A stretch of 64,000 bases of DNA from Paenibacillus sp. ACRRY (GTDB lineage: Bacteria; Bacillota; Bacilli; Paenibacillales; Paenibacillaceae), in assembly GCF_022346995.1 (NCBI RefSeq), contig NZ_JAKRNM010000001.1, forward strand, positions 558,001 through 622,000, written 5' to 3'. This document shows, in pieces, positions 16,614 to 25,816 of the stretch (position 1 is its first letter; each line of letters begins with the position of its first letter). A program made the translations under genes and the position numbers. Below the pieces are notes generated by a model. It was not told where the DNA came from, did not search any database, and was given only the letters and a program-made list of their open reading frames with translations.

Positions 16614-18587
16614 ATGTACGAACAGATAATGTCGATTATGGGGGAGAAGGAGTCTAGCAGCTATGATATTATAGCGCATGCTCCAGGGGCAACAGGACGT
16701 CTGCCTTTAACCGATGATTTGCTGCGGAATGCTCCAAGCGGCGACTTGTTCGGCATGTCCCAGAATGTCGGAATGGGCTGGAAGCCTGGAGAATTGAACG
16801 GAAAACAGTTTCTGATCTTAAGTACGCAGGGCGGTATCCGCAATGAAGATGGCAGTCCCGCAGCTCTTGGCTACCATACGGGACACTGGGAAGTCGGTTT
16901 GCTGATGAAAGCTGCCGCAGAAGAAATATCGAGTCACGGCGGAATCCCGTTTGCTGGCTATGTCAGCGACCCTTGCGACGGCAGGTCTCAGGGAACAACC
17001 GGCATGTTCGACTCGCTGCCGTACCGGAACGATGCCGCGATGGTATTCCGCAGATTGATTCGATCCCTGCCCACGCGAAAAGGCGTGCTCGGCGTTGCAA
17101 CTTGTGATAAGGGATTACCCGCCATGATGCTTGCACTTGCAGGTATGCCGCAGCTACCAGGAGTTATTGTTCCCGGCGGCGTTACGCTTCCGCCTACCGA
17201 TGGGGAGGATGCAGGTAAAATCCAAACCATTGGCGCAAGGTACGCGAATGGAGAGCTCTCTCTTGAAATGGCATCGGAGCTAGGGTGTCGGGCCTGCGCT
17301 ACACCGGGCGGCGGCTGTCAGTTTCTAGGGACCGCGGCAACCGCCCAGGTGGTAGCAGAGGCGATGGGCATGACGGTGCCGCATGCCGCTCTGGCACCTT
17401 CAGGGCAGCCCATCTGGTTCGAGATGGCTCGCCAATCTTCGCGTGCACTGATCAACATGGAGTCCCAAGGGATCAAGATGGCAGACATTGTTACAGATGC
17501 GTCCATTCGCAATGCCATGGTCGTTCATGCCGCGTTCGGCGGATCTACCAATCTACTTCTTCACATCCCGGCTGCTGCCCATGCAGCGGGTTTAACTGTG
17601 CCAACGGTACAGGACTGGATACAGGTGAACAAGAACGTTCCAAGACTGGTTAGTGCTCTGCCGAACGGACCGATCTTCCATCCGACCATACGGGTTTTTC
17701 AGGCCGGAGGTGTTCCTGAGGTTATGCTTCACCTTAGACAGCTTGGCCTGCTGGATGAATCTGTACTTACAGTAACAGGTGCGTCACTGGGTGAAGTGCT
17801 GGATTGGTGGGAATCGTCGGAACGTCGTCATCTCATACGCAAGCAATTGAAAGAGAAGGACGGGATTGATCCGGACAGTGTGATCATGAGCAGAGAGCAC
17901 TCGCAGCGTCTTGGGATTTCTTCGACCGTGACCTTTCCAACCGGGAATATCGCGCCAGAAGGCTCTGTCATCAAATCCACATCCATTGATCCTGATGTGC
18001 TGGATGAGCATGGCGTGTATCGGCATCGTGGCCGGGCAAAGGTATTTACAACTGAACGCGAGGCAATCCGTGCCATTAAGACTGGCGGGGTTCTGGCTGG
18101 CGACGTTGTTGTACTGCTCGGTCGTGGACCTTCAGGAACCGGGATGGAGGAAACGTATCAGCTTACTTCTGCGCTCAAGCATTTGTCTTTTGGGAAATAT
18201 GTATCGCTCATCACCGATGCCCGCTTCTCGGGAGTTTCAACCGGAGCATGTATTGGTCATGTAGGGCCCGAAGCACTGGCAGGAGGGCCCATTGGCAAAC
18301 TCCGAAACGGCGACTTGATTGATATCGTTGTGGATCGGGGCAAGCTGGAGGGCAGTGTGAACTTCATTGGAGAAGGAGATACGGAATTTTCGCCGGAAGA
18401 AGGAGCTTTCATTCTGGCTCAAAGGACCTTTCATCCAGATATGCGTCCTGATGAAAATTTGCCGGATGATACCAGGCTTTGGGCTGCGCTGCAAGCTGTC
18501 AGCGGCGGAACATGGAGAGGGAATATATATGATGTAGACCGGATCATAACTGCCCTGGAAGCCGGCAAAAAAGCGCTGGCATGGTGA
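16614..18587 (+). CDS. D-xylonate dehydratase (YjhG/YagF family, IlvD/Edd superfamily)
   Basis: A 657-residue Fe-S dehydratase, the length typical for YjhG/YagF. Cluster and metal-site signatures are seen: [24 protein letters not shown] and [19 protein letters not shown], and the C-terminal [22 protein letters not shown]. Expected reaction: D-xylonate to 2-keto-3-deoxy-D-xylonate. It is the first enzyme of the lower oxidative pentose route and its products are used by the two preceding genes. The start has GTGGGAGG five bases upstream and lies 16 bases after the dehydrogenase stop. No xylose dehydrogenase or lactonase is found in the window. Confidence 0.9.
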   Translation: MYEQIMSIMGEKESSSYDIIAHAPGATGRLPLTDDLLRNAPSGDLFGMSQNVGMGWKPGELNGKQFLILSTQGGIRNEDGSPAALGYHTGHWEVGLLMKAAAEEISSHGGIPFAGYVSDPCDGRSQGTTGMFDSLPYRNDAAMVFRRLIRSLPTRKGVLGVATCDKGLPAMMLALAGMPQLPGVIVPGGVTLPPTDGEDAGKIQTIGARYANGELSLEMASELGCRACATPGGGCQFLGTAATAQVVAEAMGMTVPHAALAPSGQPIWFEMARQSSRALINMESQGIKMADIVTDASIRNAMVVHAAFGGSTNLLLHIPAAAHAAGLTVPTVQDWIQVNKNVPRLVSALPNGPIFHPTIRVFQAGGVPEVMLHLRQLGLLDESVLTVTGASLGEVLDWWESSERRHLIRKQLKEKDGIDPDSVIMSREHSQRLGISSTVTFPTGNIAPEGSVIKSTSIDPDVLDEHGVYRHRGRAKVFTTEREAIRAIKTGGVLAGDVVVLLGRGPSGTGMEETYQLTSALKHLSFGKYVSLITDARFSGVSTGACIGHVGPEALAGGPIGKLRNGDLIDIVVDRGKLEGSVNFIGEGDTEFSPEEGAFILAQRTFHPDMRPDENLPDDTRLWAALQAVSGGTWRGNIYDVDRIITALEAGKKALAW

Positions 18588-18645
18588 TGCATTTTTATCA
18601 TTTGTTGTGTCTGCCATTATTTTAATACCGGAGGTTGCTTCTATA

Positions 18646-20244
18646 ATGAATATGATTACCAACCCCATTCTTCCCGGTTTCCATCCCGATCCGTCCATAT
18701 GCAGGGCGGGGGAAGATTATTATATCGCCACTTCCACCTTCGAATGGTTCCCGGGTGTACGAATTCACCATTCCCGGGACCTGGTTCATTGGCGGCCGAT
18801 AACTTCTCCGCTGACAAGTAGCACTCAGCTGAACATGGAAGGAAATATTAATTCCGGAGGGGTATGGGCGCCATGCCTTAGCTTCGACAATGGTGTATTT
18901 TACCTGATCTACACAGATGTCAAAAGCCGGGTAGGGGCTTTCAAAGATACTCACAATTATCTTGTGACCGCAACAGATATCGAAGGGCCATGGTCCGAAC
19001 CGGTTTTTCTGAACAGCAGCGGGTTCGATCCTTCCTTGTTTCACGATGAAGATGGTCGCAAGTGGCTGGTCAACATGATCTGGGATCATCGGAAGGGAAA
19101 AAATCGATTTGCAGGCATCGTGCTGCAGGAATACTCTGTTCAGGACCAAAAGTTGATCGGACCTGCCATTAACATTTTTAAGGGAACAGAACTGGGGCTG
19201 ACAGAAGCGCCTCATCTATATAAATACAAAGACTATTATTACTTGATTACGGCTGAAGGCGGTACGGGTTATGAACATGCCGTTACGGTTGCCCGCTCTC
19301 GTTCCCTGCAAGGTCCTTATGAAGTTGATCCGGAGAATCCAATTCTTACTTCATATGGAAGGCCGGAATTGACTCTGCAAAAGGCCGGTCATGGCAGTCT
19401 TGTCGAAACTCACACGGGTGAATGGTATATGGCTCATCTGGTCGGAAGGCCAGTTCAGGAGAAGTTTTGCATCCTTGGACGTGAGACTGCTCTTCAACCG
19501 TGTACGTGGAGCGATGAAGGCTGGCTGAAGCTTTCAAACGGTGGTCGACATCCGGAGGTTTCGGTGCCTGCACCGAAAATCTCGTCAGTTCCATTTGAAC
19601 CGGCACCGGAAATGGACCATTTCGACCAATCAGAGCTTCGGAACGATTGGAATACCCTTCGTATCCCACCTGATCCATCTTGGCTCAGCCTGACGGAACG
19701 TCCAGGTTACTTGCGCTTGCGCGGGATGGAGTCCATGAGCTCGACACACAGACAAAGCATGGTCGCCCGGAGGCTTCAGGATTTCAGGTGTGAAGCTGAA
19801 ACTTGCCTGGAATTTGCCCCGGACCATCCACAGCAAATGGCAGGACTAATACTGTACTACGATACCAAAGACTATCTCTATTTACGGGTTACCTATCATG
19901 AAGAGAAAGGAACATGCTTGGGAATACTTCAGTCTAGATACGGAATTTACGATGAACTGTTGGAGGATATTCCCTTGAAATCAGTGGATCGGATTCGGTT
20001 GAAGGTGGTATATGAGTATGACCGTGCCTGCTTTTACTATGCATGCGATGATGACCGATCCTGGTATCCTGCAGGTGGATGGTTGGATGTCACACATCTG
20101 TCCGATGAATCTCCGGAATACATCCGGTTTACGGGAACTTATATTGGTCTCTGCGTGCAGGACCTTGGCGGTACCCGTAAGCATGCTGATTTTGATTACT
20201 TTTTGTATAAGAAAACAAACAACGAAACGACGATTCAATGCTGA
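18646..20244 (+). CDS. GH43 beta-xylosidase
   Basis: A 532-residue intracellular glycoside hydrolase. The five-bladed propeller begins NPILPGFHPDPSICR with the base D15; the pKa-modulating aspartate is in GFDPSLFHDEDG and the catalytic acid glutamate in LTEAPHLYK. A C-terminal beta-sandwich from about residue 320 completes the XynB/GH43_11-type architecture. No signal peptide, so it cleaves imported xylo-oligosaccharides or substituted oligomers. The ATG at 18646 is 11 bases after CGGAGG. It follows xylonate dehydratase by 58 bases in the same direction, so it is probably the last gene of the operon, before the terminator at 20305. Confidence 0.9.
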   Translation: MNMITNPILPGFHPDPSICRAGEDYYIATSTFEWFPGVRIHHSRDLVHWRPITSPLTSSTQLNMEGNINSGGVWAPCLSFDNGVFYLIYTDVKSRVGAFKDTHNYLVTATDIEGPWSEPVFLNSSGFDPSLFHDEDGRKWLVNMIWDHRKGKNRFAGIVLQEYSVQDQKLIGPAINIFKGTELGLTEAPHLYKYKDYYYLITAEGGTGYEHAVTVARSRSLQGPYEVDPENPILTSYGRPELTLQKAGHGSLVETHTGEWYMAHLVGRPVQEKFCILGRETALQPCTWSDEGWLKLSNGGRHPEVSVPAPKISSVPFEPAPEMDHFDQSELRNDWNTLRIPPDPSWLSLTERPGYLRLRGMESMSSTHRQSMVARRLQDFRCEAETCLEFAPDHPQQMAGLILYYDTKDYLYLRVTYHEEKGTCLGILQSRYGIYDELLEDIPLKSVDRIRLKVVYEYDRACFYYACDDDRSWYPAGGWLDVTHLSDESPEYIRFTGTYIGLCVQDLGGTRKHADFDYFLYKKTNNETTIQC

Positions 20245-20304
20245 ATTAAGACCTTTGTAGTAAACAGGTGAGGAGCAACCTTGAAGTTGCGAAGTACTTA
20301 ACAG

Positions 20305-20342
20305 ATGACTCCTGTATTCTTCAGGGGTCATTTTTTTTTTTA
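20305..20342 (+). terminator. Intrinsic terminator of the xylonate/xylosidase operon
   Basis: ATGACTCCTG / CAGGGGTCAT hairpin followed by eleven or more T. Confidence 0.9.
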
Positions 20343-20506
20343 GCTTTGACATCTGCCAAGCTGCTGATTTGGTGGTCTGCTATATATCTCCAACTTACGC
20401 AAACGAGAAATAACCTATAATTTGTCAGGTTTTAGCTAAATGAATAATATAGTAAGATTTACAAATAAAATCTAGTTTTTGTTTTTGATCTGAAAGGGAG
20501 TGGTAC

Positions 20507-20599
20507 ATGGATTTCTATTCGCTGCTGGACAAGTTGATATTTTTGAATACGCTTTCATATCTACAACAATTTGAGGAAGGTGAAGATATTGAAATTTAA
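20507..20599 (+). CDS. 30-residue leader ORF overlapping the xylanase start
   Basis: ATG at 20507 follows AAAGGGAG at a good distance and opens a 30-codon frame (begins MDFYSLLDKLIFL) that ends at TAA 20597, overlapping the likely TTG start of the xylanase gene by 11 bases. The xylanase ribosome binding site AGGAAGG (20574-20580) lies inside this frame, so translation of the leader could open or block it. A cre-like site is also embedded. No family is recognised; it may be a translational coupling device or chance. Confidence 0.4.
   Translation: MDFYSLLDKLIFLNTLSYLQQFEEGEDIEI
20544..20557 (+). promoter_or_regulatory. Catabolite-responsive element (cre) before xylanase
   Basis: TGAATACGCTTTCA matches the consensus TGWAANCGNTNWCA at every fixed position except one (T for A). 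It lies 32 bases before the xylanase start, downstream of the expected promoter, suited to CcpA repression by preferred sugars. Confidence 0.6.
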
Positions 20600-22274
20600 G
20601 ATGAATTTAAAAAAATCAGTTCATATTCTGTTGGCCTGTTTAACAGCCCTGCCTCTAATGTTAACGCCGACACACGTATCAGCAGCAAGTGATGCCAACA
20701 TTAATTTGTCTTCCGAAAAACAGCTTATCAAGGGGTTTGGAGGCATTAACCACCCAGCCTGGATTGGCGACTTGACGCCAGCTCAGCGTGAAACCGCCTT
20801 TGGCAACGGAGCGAACCAGCTGGGTTTTTCCATACTGAGAATCTATGTCGACGAAAATCGAAATAACTGGTACAGGGAGGTGGCTACCGCGAAAAGAGCC
20901 ATAGAGCAAGGCGCGCTCGTATTCGCTTCTCCTTGGAATCCGCCAAGCGACATGGTTGAAACCTTCAATCGCAACGGGGATACAAACGCTAAACGATTGA
21001 GATACGACAAATATGCCGCGTATGCACAGCATCTGAACGACTTTGTCACTTATATGAAAGATAACGGTGTAGATCTGTATGCCATTTCGGTACAAAACGA
21101 GCCGGATTATGCCCATGAATGGACATGGTGGACACCGCAGGAGATCCTTCGTTTCATGAAGGAGAATGCAGGATCCATTCAGAATACCAAAGTCATGGCT
21201 CCTGAATCGTTCCAGTATTTGAAAAACATGTCTGATCCAATTCTAAATGATCCTCAGGCACTCGCCAATATGGACATTCTGGGAGCGCATACGTACGGGA
21301 CACAGTTCAAAGATTTCGCATACCCGCTCTTTAAGCAAAAGGGAGCCGGTAAAGAACTGTGGATGACCGAAGTGTATTACCCGAACAGTGATAACAACTC
21401 GTCAGACCGTTGGCCTGAGGCACTGGACGTATCTTACCATATGCATAATGCCATGGTTGAAGGGGATTTCCAGGCTTATGTATGGTGGTACATTCGGAGA
21501 CAATATGGCCCGATGAATGAGGATGGAAGCATTAGCAAACGTGGATATAATATGGCCCACTTCTCCAAATTCGTGCGGCCAGGCTATTACCGAGTCGATG
21601 CAACCAAAAATCCGGATACCAATACGTTCGTTTCAGCCTATAAAGGGGATAATAAGGCGGTCATTGTGGCGATTAATCGCGGCACCTCGGCTGTAAGCCA
21701 AAAGTTTGTCCTGCAGAATGGTAACGCTTCCACTGTATCCTCTTGGGTTACGGATAGCAGCCGAAACCTGGCAAGCGGAGCACCGATTACGGTGTCAGGT
21801 GGAGCCTTTACAGCACAATTGCCAGCCCAAAGCGTAACAACGTTTGTAGCCAATATTACCGGTGGTAGTGTCACTCCAGGCAGCGGAACCACGTACGAGG
21901 CGGAAACGGGCACTACACTTACCGATGCCGTGATCGAGACGCTCTACCCGGGATACACTGGGAGCGGATACGTGAACTTTAATGCGTATACAGGTTCGGC
22001 CATTCAATGGAATGCCATCAATAACACGATAACAGGTACCAAAAACGTAAAATTTCGTTACGCACAGGAAAGCGGAACGCGTAATCTCGACATTTTCGTT
22101 AACGGAACCAAAGTCATCAGCAACGAACCCTTTCCCGCAACAGGCAGCTGGTCGACCTGGAGTGAAAAAACCATTCAGGTCCCCATGAACGCGGGAACCA
22201 ATACGATTAAAGTGGTCACAACTGGTACAGAAGGGCCAAATATTGATAACATCAATGTCACTGCAGTCCAATAA
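20589..22274 (+). CDS. xynC: Secreted GH30 glucuronoxylanase with C-terminal carbohydrate-binding module
   Basis: A 561-residue secreted endoxylanase. A signal peptide (NLKKSVHILLACLTALPLML, cleavage near VSA-ASD) is followed by the GH30 barrel with acid/base E in SVQNEPDY and nucleophile E in LWMTEVYY, its side beta-domain, a short linker (GGSVTPGSGTT) and a CBM6/35-like module starting YEAETGTT. The match is to subfamily 8, which cuts glucuronoxylan next to methylglucuronic acid side groups, as XynC of Bacillus subtilis does. A TTG at 20589, eight bases after AGGAAGG, is preferred; ATG 20601 is an alternative. It supplies oligomers to the GH43 enzyme encoded just upstream. Confidence 0.92.
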   Translation: MKFKMNLKKSVHILLACLTALPLMLTPTHVSAASDANINLSSEKQLIKGFGGINHPAWIGDLTPAQRETAFGNGANQLGFSILRIYVDENRNNWYREVATAKRAIEQGALVFASPWNPPSDMVETFNRNGDTNAKRLRYDKYAAYAQHLNDFVTYMKDNGVDLYAISVQNEPDYAHEWTWWTPQEILRFMKENAGSIQNTKVMAPESFQYLKNMSDPILNDPQALANMDILGAHTYGTQFKDFAYPLFKQKGAGKELWMTEVYYPNSDNNSSDRWPEALDVSYHMHNAMVEGDFQAYVWWYIRRQYGPMNEDGSISKRGYNMAHFSKFVRPGYYRVDATKNPDTNTFVSAYKGDNKAVIVAINRGTSAVSQKFVLQNGNASTVSSWVTDSSRNLASGAPITVSGGAFTAQLPAQSVTTFVANITGGSVTPGSGTTYEAETGTTLTDAVIETLYPGYTGSGYVNFNAYTGSAIQWNAINNTITGTKNVKFRYAQESGTRNLDIFVNGTKVISNEPFPATGSWSTWSEKTIQVPMNAGTNTIKVVTTGTEGPNIDNINVTAVQ

Positions 22275-22312
22275 GTGTACCGTTATGACAATGTAGAGAA
22301 TAATTAGCCAAG

Positions 22313-22360
22313 CCCCCGTCCTGCTTTTGAACCGCTAATCGGTTCCTGGGATGGGGGTTA
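22313..22360 (+). terminator. Terminator-like nested hairpin
   Basis: CCCCCGTCC / GGATGGGGG encloses a second stem GAACCG / CGGTTC. The U-tract is poor (GGTTACTC), so it may act as an mRNA-stabilising hairpin or a weak terminator of the xylanase gene. Confidence 0.5.
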
Positions 22361-22411
22361 CTCATGATTTTGAAGCTGCGTCCTTACTACCTTACAAGGA
22401 GAGTGTAGACT

Positions 22412-23062
22412 TTGGAAATGAGGAATGAAGAGGGAGAAGTGTTAGCCATTTTAAATATCGATTCATCTCAAGGGGAGAGTACCATTGATCGCATTGTTCG
22501 CCAATTAAAACCTGGGATGGGAAAAGGGATATATCTTGCCGTAGATAAAAAAATCAGTCAGCAAACAAATTACGGAGCAGTGAAGTGGCTCGGAGGTGTT
22601 ACAGAGTTAATGGCAAAACTATCACCATGGGAGCCCGTGTTTCCTGCTGATGCTAATGTGTTGGATATTCAGGTTTATTATGGATTTGACAATCTGACAG
22701 AGGAAGAAATCGATGAAATGGCTATGGAGAGTTCAGAAACTGGCAAAGATGTTGTGAGAGATCTCAAACCAAATGATACGTTCGTTGGTGTCAGTTTATT
22801 ATATCTTAAAGATGAAACGCTATTTCAATTCCGGATTTTCGGAACGACGAAAAGTCGTATTCAGGTACCTGATATAGAGAAACAAACGATTGAGAAGTTA
22901 ACAATTCGTTCCAACGAAGCCGTTTACATCGGAGACAATGAATCACAGAGATTGATTTGGGCGGAGGTAGGACCGACTAGGGGCAAGGCATTACAGTATG
23001 AAGTCGTGGCTGAAGATAGCAGCCGTGATTGGCTAATTTCTATTACGGAGTCTTTGAGCTAA
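22412..23062 (+). CDS. Hypothetical protein with DUF4367-like C-terminus
   Basis: A 216-residue soluble protein. The last 50 residues (NEAVYIGDNESQRLIWAEVG ... ISITESLS) follow the pattern of DUF4367 domains found in anti-sigma and surface proteins, where a W-x-E strand is followed by a closing ESL helix. The first 150 residues, which include an acidic segment (LTEEEIDEMAMESSE), are not recognised. No signal peptide or membrane helix. A TTG start eight bases after AAGGAGAG is chosen; ATG 22418 is further away. It stands alone and function is unknown. Confidence 0.65.
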   Translation: MEMRNEEGEVLAILNIDSSQGESTIDRIVRQLKPGMGKGIYLAVDKKISQQTNYGAVKWLGGVTELMAKLSPWEPVFPADANVLDIQVYYGFDNLTEEEIDEMAMESSETGKDVVRDLKPNDTFVGVSLLYLKDETLFQFRIFGTTKSRIQVPDIEKQTIEKLTIRSNEAVYIGDNESQRLIWAEVGPTRGKALQYEVVAEDSSRDWLISITESLS

Positions 23063-23291
23063 CGAGAAACGAGATCATCAATCCCATTCTAAAACCTCTT
23101 ATGAAAGCAAGCTAGTATTCCCCAAAAGGGATGGCTGTGGAATAAGTCTATTTTAGAAAACATTATTCAACCGCTGGAAAAAGAAGAAATGGGGGGTTAT
23201 TACAAGATGGTGGAGAAACAGAAATTATAGATTTGTGATCATTAACGATTAAATTGTAGATGACTCTATACTTAAAAAGCAGGTGAATTTC

Positions 23292-23714
23292 ATGGCATGG
23301 GAAAAAATATTCACGGTACATGTTGCGATAGGCGATACTACGGATCTCTCCAACAATAATGATGGCGACTCCGTAGTCATGATTTCTTTTGGTGGCCATG
23401 TCACAGGAAAATACTTCGAAGGTGACATTCTTCCTGGAGGAGTAGATACTCAAATTATTGGCCCGAATGGCGGTCGGCATAGCTTATCTGCAAGATACAT
23501 GCTTCAGGGTAAGGATTTTACAGGTGAAGCTTGTAAAATGTATATCGAGAATAATGGAATGTTCGATGAGAAACTGGAGAATATATTGTTTCGAACTTCT
23601 CCTAAAATCATCACGAACAGCCAAGCATTGTCCTATTTGAACAATGATGAACTAATGGGCGAAGGCATACCTTCGAATACTGGAATAGATATTCATATCT
23701 ATAGAAACGTATAG
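23292..23714 (+). CDS. DUF3237 domain-containing protein
   Basis: A 140-residue protein. FGGHVTGKYFEGDILPGGVD, the ARYMLQGKDF strand and MYIENNG are the usual DUF3237 landmarks; members form a small beta-barrel of unknown function that in some pathways sits next to carbohydrate or aromatic catabolism genes. ATG 23292 lies six bases after AGGTG; the in-frame GTG at 23283 is part of that site. It is a single gene with a strong terminator behind it. No catalytic role can be assigned. Confidence 0.75.
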   Translation: MAWEKIFTVHVAIGDTTDLSNNNDGDSVVMISFGGHVTGKYFEGDILPGGVDTQIIGPNGGRHSLSARYMLQGKDFTGEACKMYIENNGMFDEKLENILFRTSPKIITNSQALSYLNNDELMGEGIPSNTGIDIHIYRNV

Positions 23715-23751
23715 CTTAGATGAGCGCCAAACTGAATTTTCGTATATCGTG

Positions 23752-23792
23752 AAAGGGACGAAGCAGCTTAGAACACTGCTTCGTCCCTTTTT
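23752..23792. terminator. Terminator between convergent genes
   Basis: AAAGGGACGAAGCAG / CTGCTTCGTCCCTTT perfect 15-base arms and a T tail. Serves the DUF3237 gene and may also stop the minus-strand amidase operon. Confidence 0.9.
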
Positions 23793-23840
23793 AAATCTTA
23801 ATTGAATTCTGAAGATTCCGAGGCATCTCTGGGCGGTATA

Positions 23841-24227
23841 CTACTCACCCCGCACCGAAGGCGCATACGCCAACACTTCCATCTCAATCAAGTAAGGGCC
23901 TAATCCGCTGAATACGGTAATACGGGCAGGATAGGGCTCTTTCATCATTCGCCTGTATACTTCGTTGTATTCGGCCTGATCTTCTACTCGGGCCAGATGA
24001 GTGGTTGCCTTAACGATATGATCGAGTGTGAGGCCCGCTTCCTGGAGGATAACTTCTATATTGCGAATGCACTGTTCCGTCTGCTCCTTAATGCCGCCGA
24101 TTGGATCAAGCGTCTGCGGATTAACGCCTACCTGACCTGCGACGTAGACAAAATCTCCTGCGCGGACAGCGTGTGAGAAGGGGAGCGGGAATTGGGGTGC
24201 TGCGCTTGTGTGTATGATGGTAGACAT
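23841..24227 (-). CDS. RidA family reactive-intermediate deaminase
   Basis: A 128-residue RidA-fold protein. The catalytic arginine is in YPARITVFSG and the conserved glutamate in IEMEVLAYAP; the N-terminal GDFVYVAGQVGVNP is the usual family start. RidA proteins hydrolyse 2-aminoacrylate-type enamines or imines to keto acids and ammonia. It is the last gene of a PucR-linked importer-amidase operon, so its probable job is to clear an unstable enamine released by the amidase reaction, as RutC does in uracil breakdown. ATG 24227 is used; an in-frame TTG at 24239 is too near the AAAGG site. Confidence 0.88.
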   Translation of the reverse strand: MSTIIHTSAAPQFPLPFSHAVRAGDFVYVAGQVGVNPQTLDPIGGIKEQTEQCIRNIEVILQEAGLTLDHIVKATTHLARVEDQAEYNEVYRRMMKEPYPARITVFSGLGPYLIEMEVLAYAPSVRGE

Positions 24228-24246
24228 CGTAGCTATCAATCCTTTC

Positions 24247-25623
24247 CTAGTGCGAGTTTAGGTTTGGCGTTGCCAGATGCCATTGCGTAGTTTGCTGGTA
24301 ATGATGAGCAATGGACAACAAGCGGTCTTCTCTCATGTGTGGGCCAGAGAGCTGCATGCCGATAGGCAAGTGCTTCCCGGAGGTTGAATCAAATCCGATA
24401 GGAACCGTGATGGACGGTAGACCGGAATTGGTAAAGGGTCCGTTAAAGATCGGGCTGCCTGTCTTGTAGCCATGGGGAGCCACATACGGTGTTGATGGCG
24501 TTAATAGAACATCGACCTCATCGAAGAGCCTCATCATCTCGCTGCGGAATAACGTTCGGATGCGTTGTGCCTGCAAATAATCAACGGCACTCGTCTGGTA
24601 GCCGAGCTCAAGCTGCTCCCGCATCGTAGGGCCGTAACGATCAGCTGCCTCTGCGAAGCGTTCCTGATGAAAGGCGGCTGCTTCTGCCCGCATCACCATA
24701 CGGTGAGCAGCAAAAGTCTCTTCCATATAAGGAGGCAGATCAACCGGCTTCGTGTGCATGCCCATCTTCTCAAGTACAGCTATTGCCGACTCAACAGCTA
24801 CCATGATCACTGGTTCATCTGTGTGAAAAAAGCTGCTTGGCAAACCGATAACCATTCCTGAAATAGGGTGCATAAGAGTGCTTGTTAAATCTGGCTTGCC
24901 GTGAGCCAGCGAGAAGGGGTCCATCTCATCTTGACCAGCTAAGGCTTCAAGAACAATTGCGTTATCTTGTGCCGATCGAGTGAAGGCGCCCACATGGTCA
25001 AGGCTCCAGCTTGCTGTTATGACACCGTTACGGCTAACTCTGCCATATGTGGGTTTCATGCAGGTTAACCCGTTGTAAGATGCGGGTCTAATCAGAGAGC
25101 CGAAGGTCTGAGTTCCGAGTGTGAAGGAAGCCATGCCAGCCGCTACTGCAGCGGCGGAGCCAGAGCTGGAACCGCCCGGGGTATGCTCCACATTCCATGG
25201 ATTGCGAGTTGGTGGCTCTCCCCCCTGAAAGGCATATTCGGTCGTTGTGGTCTTGCCAAGCAAGATAGCGCCAGCCGTCTGTAATCTGTCAATCACCGTT
25301 GCATTGGTCTCAGGTATGAAGTCTGGATAAGTGCTTGATCCAGCCGAGGTGCGTATGCCAGCAGTATGGATAATGTCCTTTGCTCCGTATGGGATGCCAT
25401 GCAGTGGACCGAGATAATCGCCACTCATCAGCTTGTGCTCCGATTCTTTTGCGGCCTGCAAGGCTTGCTCAGCAGTAATGGTAACAAAGGCTTGCACAGC
25501 AGGCTCCACCTCTTCAATCCGTTTCAAATAGGACTGTGTGAGCTCGACAGGAGATATCATTTTGTTCTTAATCAGTTCAGCCGCTTCGGTGATCGACAGT
25601 TCGTTAAGTGGTTTCGTTATCAT
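24247..25623 (-). CDS. Amidase signature family hydrolase
   Basis: A 458-residue serine amidase with a Ser-cisSer-Lys triad: K82 in GIPYGAKD, cis-Ser S152 in GGSSSGSAAA and nucleophile S176 in TFGSLIRPA, with the family's 24-residue gap between the serines. The glycine-rich loop differs slightly (TFGS in place of the usual TGGS), which may reflect a special substrate. Family members hydrolyse amides, ureides such as carboxybiuret and allophanate, and Gln-tRNA links. Its ATG overlaps the stop of the preceding 61-residue gene (ATGA), and RidA follows 19 bases later. The importer upstream suggests an external amide or N-heterocycle as substrate. Confidence 0.9.
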   Translation of the reverse strand: MITKPLNELSITEAAELIKNKMISPVELTQSYLKRIEEVEPAVQAFVTITAEQALQAAKESEHKLMSGDYLGPLHGIPYGAKDIIHTAGIRTSAGSSTYPDFIPETNATVIDRLQTAGAILLGKTTTTEYAFQGGEPPTRNPWNVEHTPGGSSSGSAAAVAAGMASFTLGTQTFGSLIRPASYNGLTCMKPTYGRVSRNGVITASWSLDHVGAFTRSAQDNAIVLEALAGQDEMDPFSLAHGKPDLTSTLMHPISGMVIGLPSSFFHTDEPVIMVAVESAIAVLEKMGMHTKPVDLPPYMEETFAAHRMVMRAEAAAFHQERFAEAADRYGPTMREQLELGYQTSAVDYLQAQRIRTLFRSEMMRLFDEVDVLLTPSTPYVAPHGYKTGSPIFNGPFTNSGLPSITVPIGFDSTSGKHLPIGMQLSGPHMREDRLLSIAHHYQQTTQWHLATPNLNSH

Positions 25624-25805
25624 CGCAGAGGCACTCTCCTGTAAGGGGGATTGGGTCCTATTCCTTCAGGAAGCTTGAAGCTGCGAATCAATTCCAAGTC
25701 TGCTGTGAATAGGGCAAGCTCCTCGCTCGTAATAACTCCATTCGCATATTTGGCGTTTTCAGTACATTGGTGGGTGAGATAGTCGTCCTGATTCAGAATA
25801 ATCAA
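25620..25805 (-). CDS. 61-residue protein, candidate AtzG/GatC-like amidase partner
   Basis: A 61-residue frame between the binding-protein and amidase genes, same strand. It overlaps the amidase start by four bases, so the two are translationally coupled. It is mostly helical, has an ELALFTADLELIRSF helix and ends in a proline-rich tail (LPEGIGPNPPYRRVPLR). Size, place and tail are like AtzG (DUF4089) and GatC, small subunits that wrap around amidase-signature enzymes, but the sequence match is weak and this is inference. The TTG start at 25805 has only a moderate ribosome binding site (GAGAGAAAGG, close). Confidence 0.6.
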   Translation of the reverse strand: MIILNQDDYLTHQCTENAKYANGVITSEELALFTADLELIRSFKLPEGIGPNPPYRRVPLR

Positions 25806-25816
25806 CCTTTCTCTCT

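Noticed and set aside
22843..23220. Short frame with GGGGGG before ATG near 23208.
   Set aside because: Only seven codons; no support beyond the G run.
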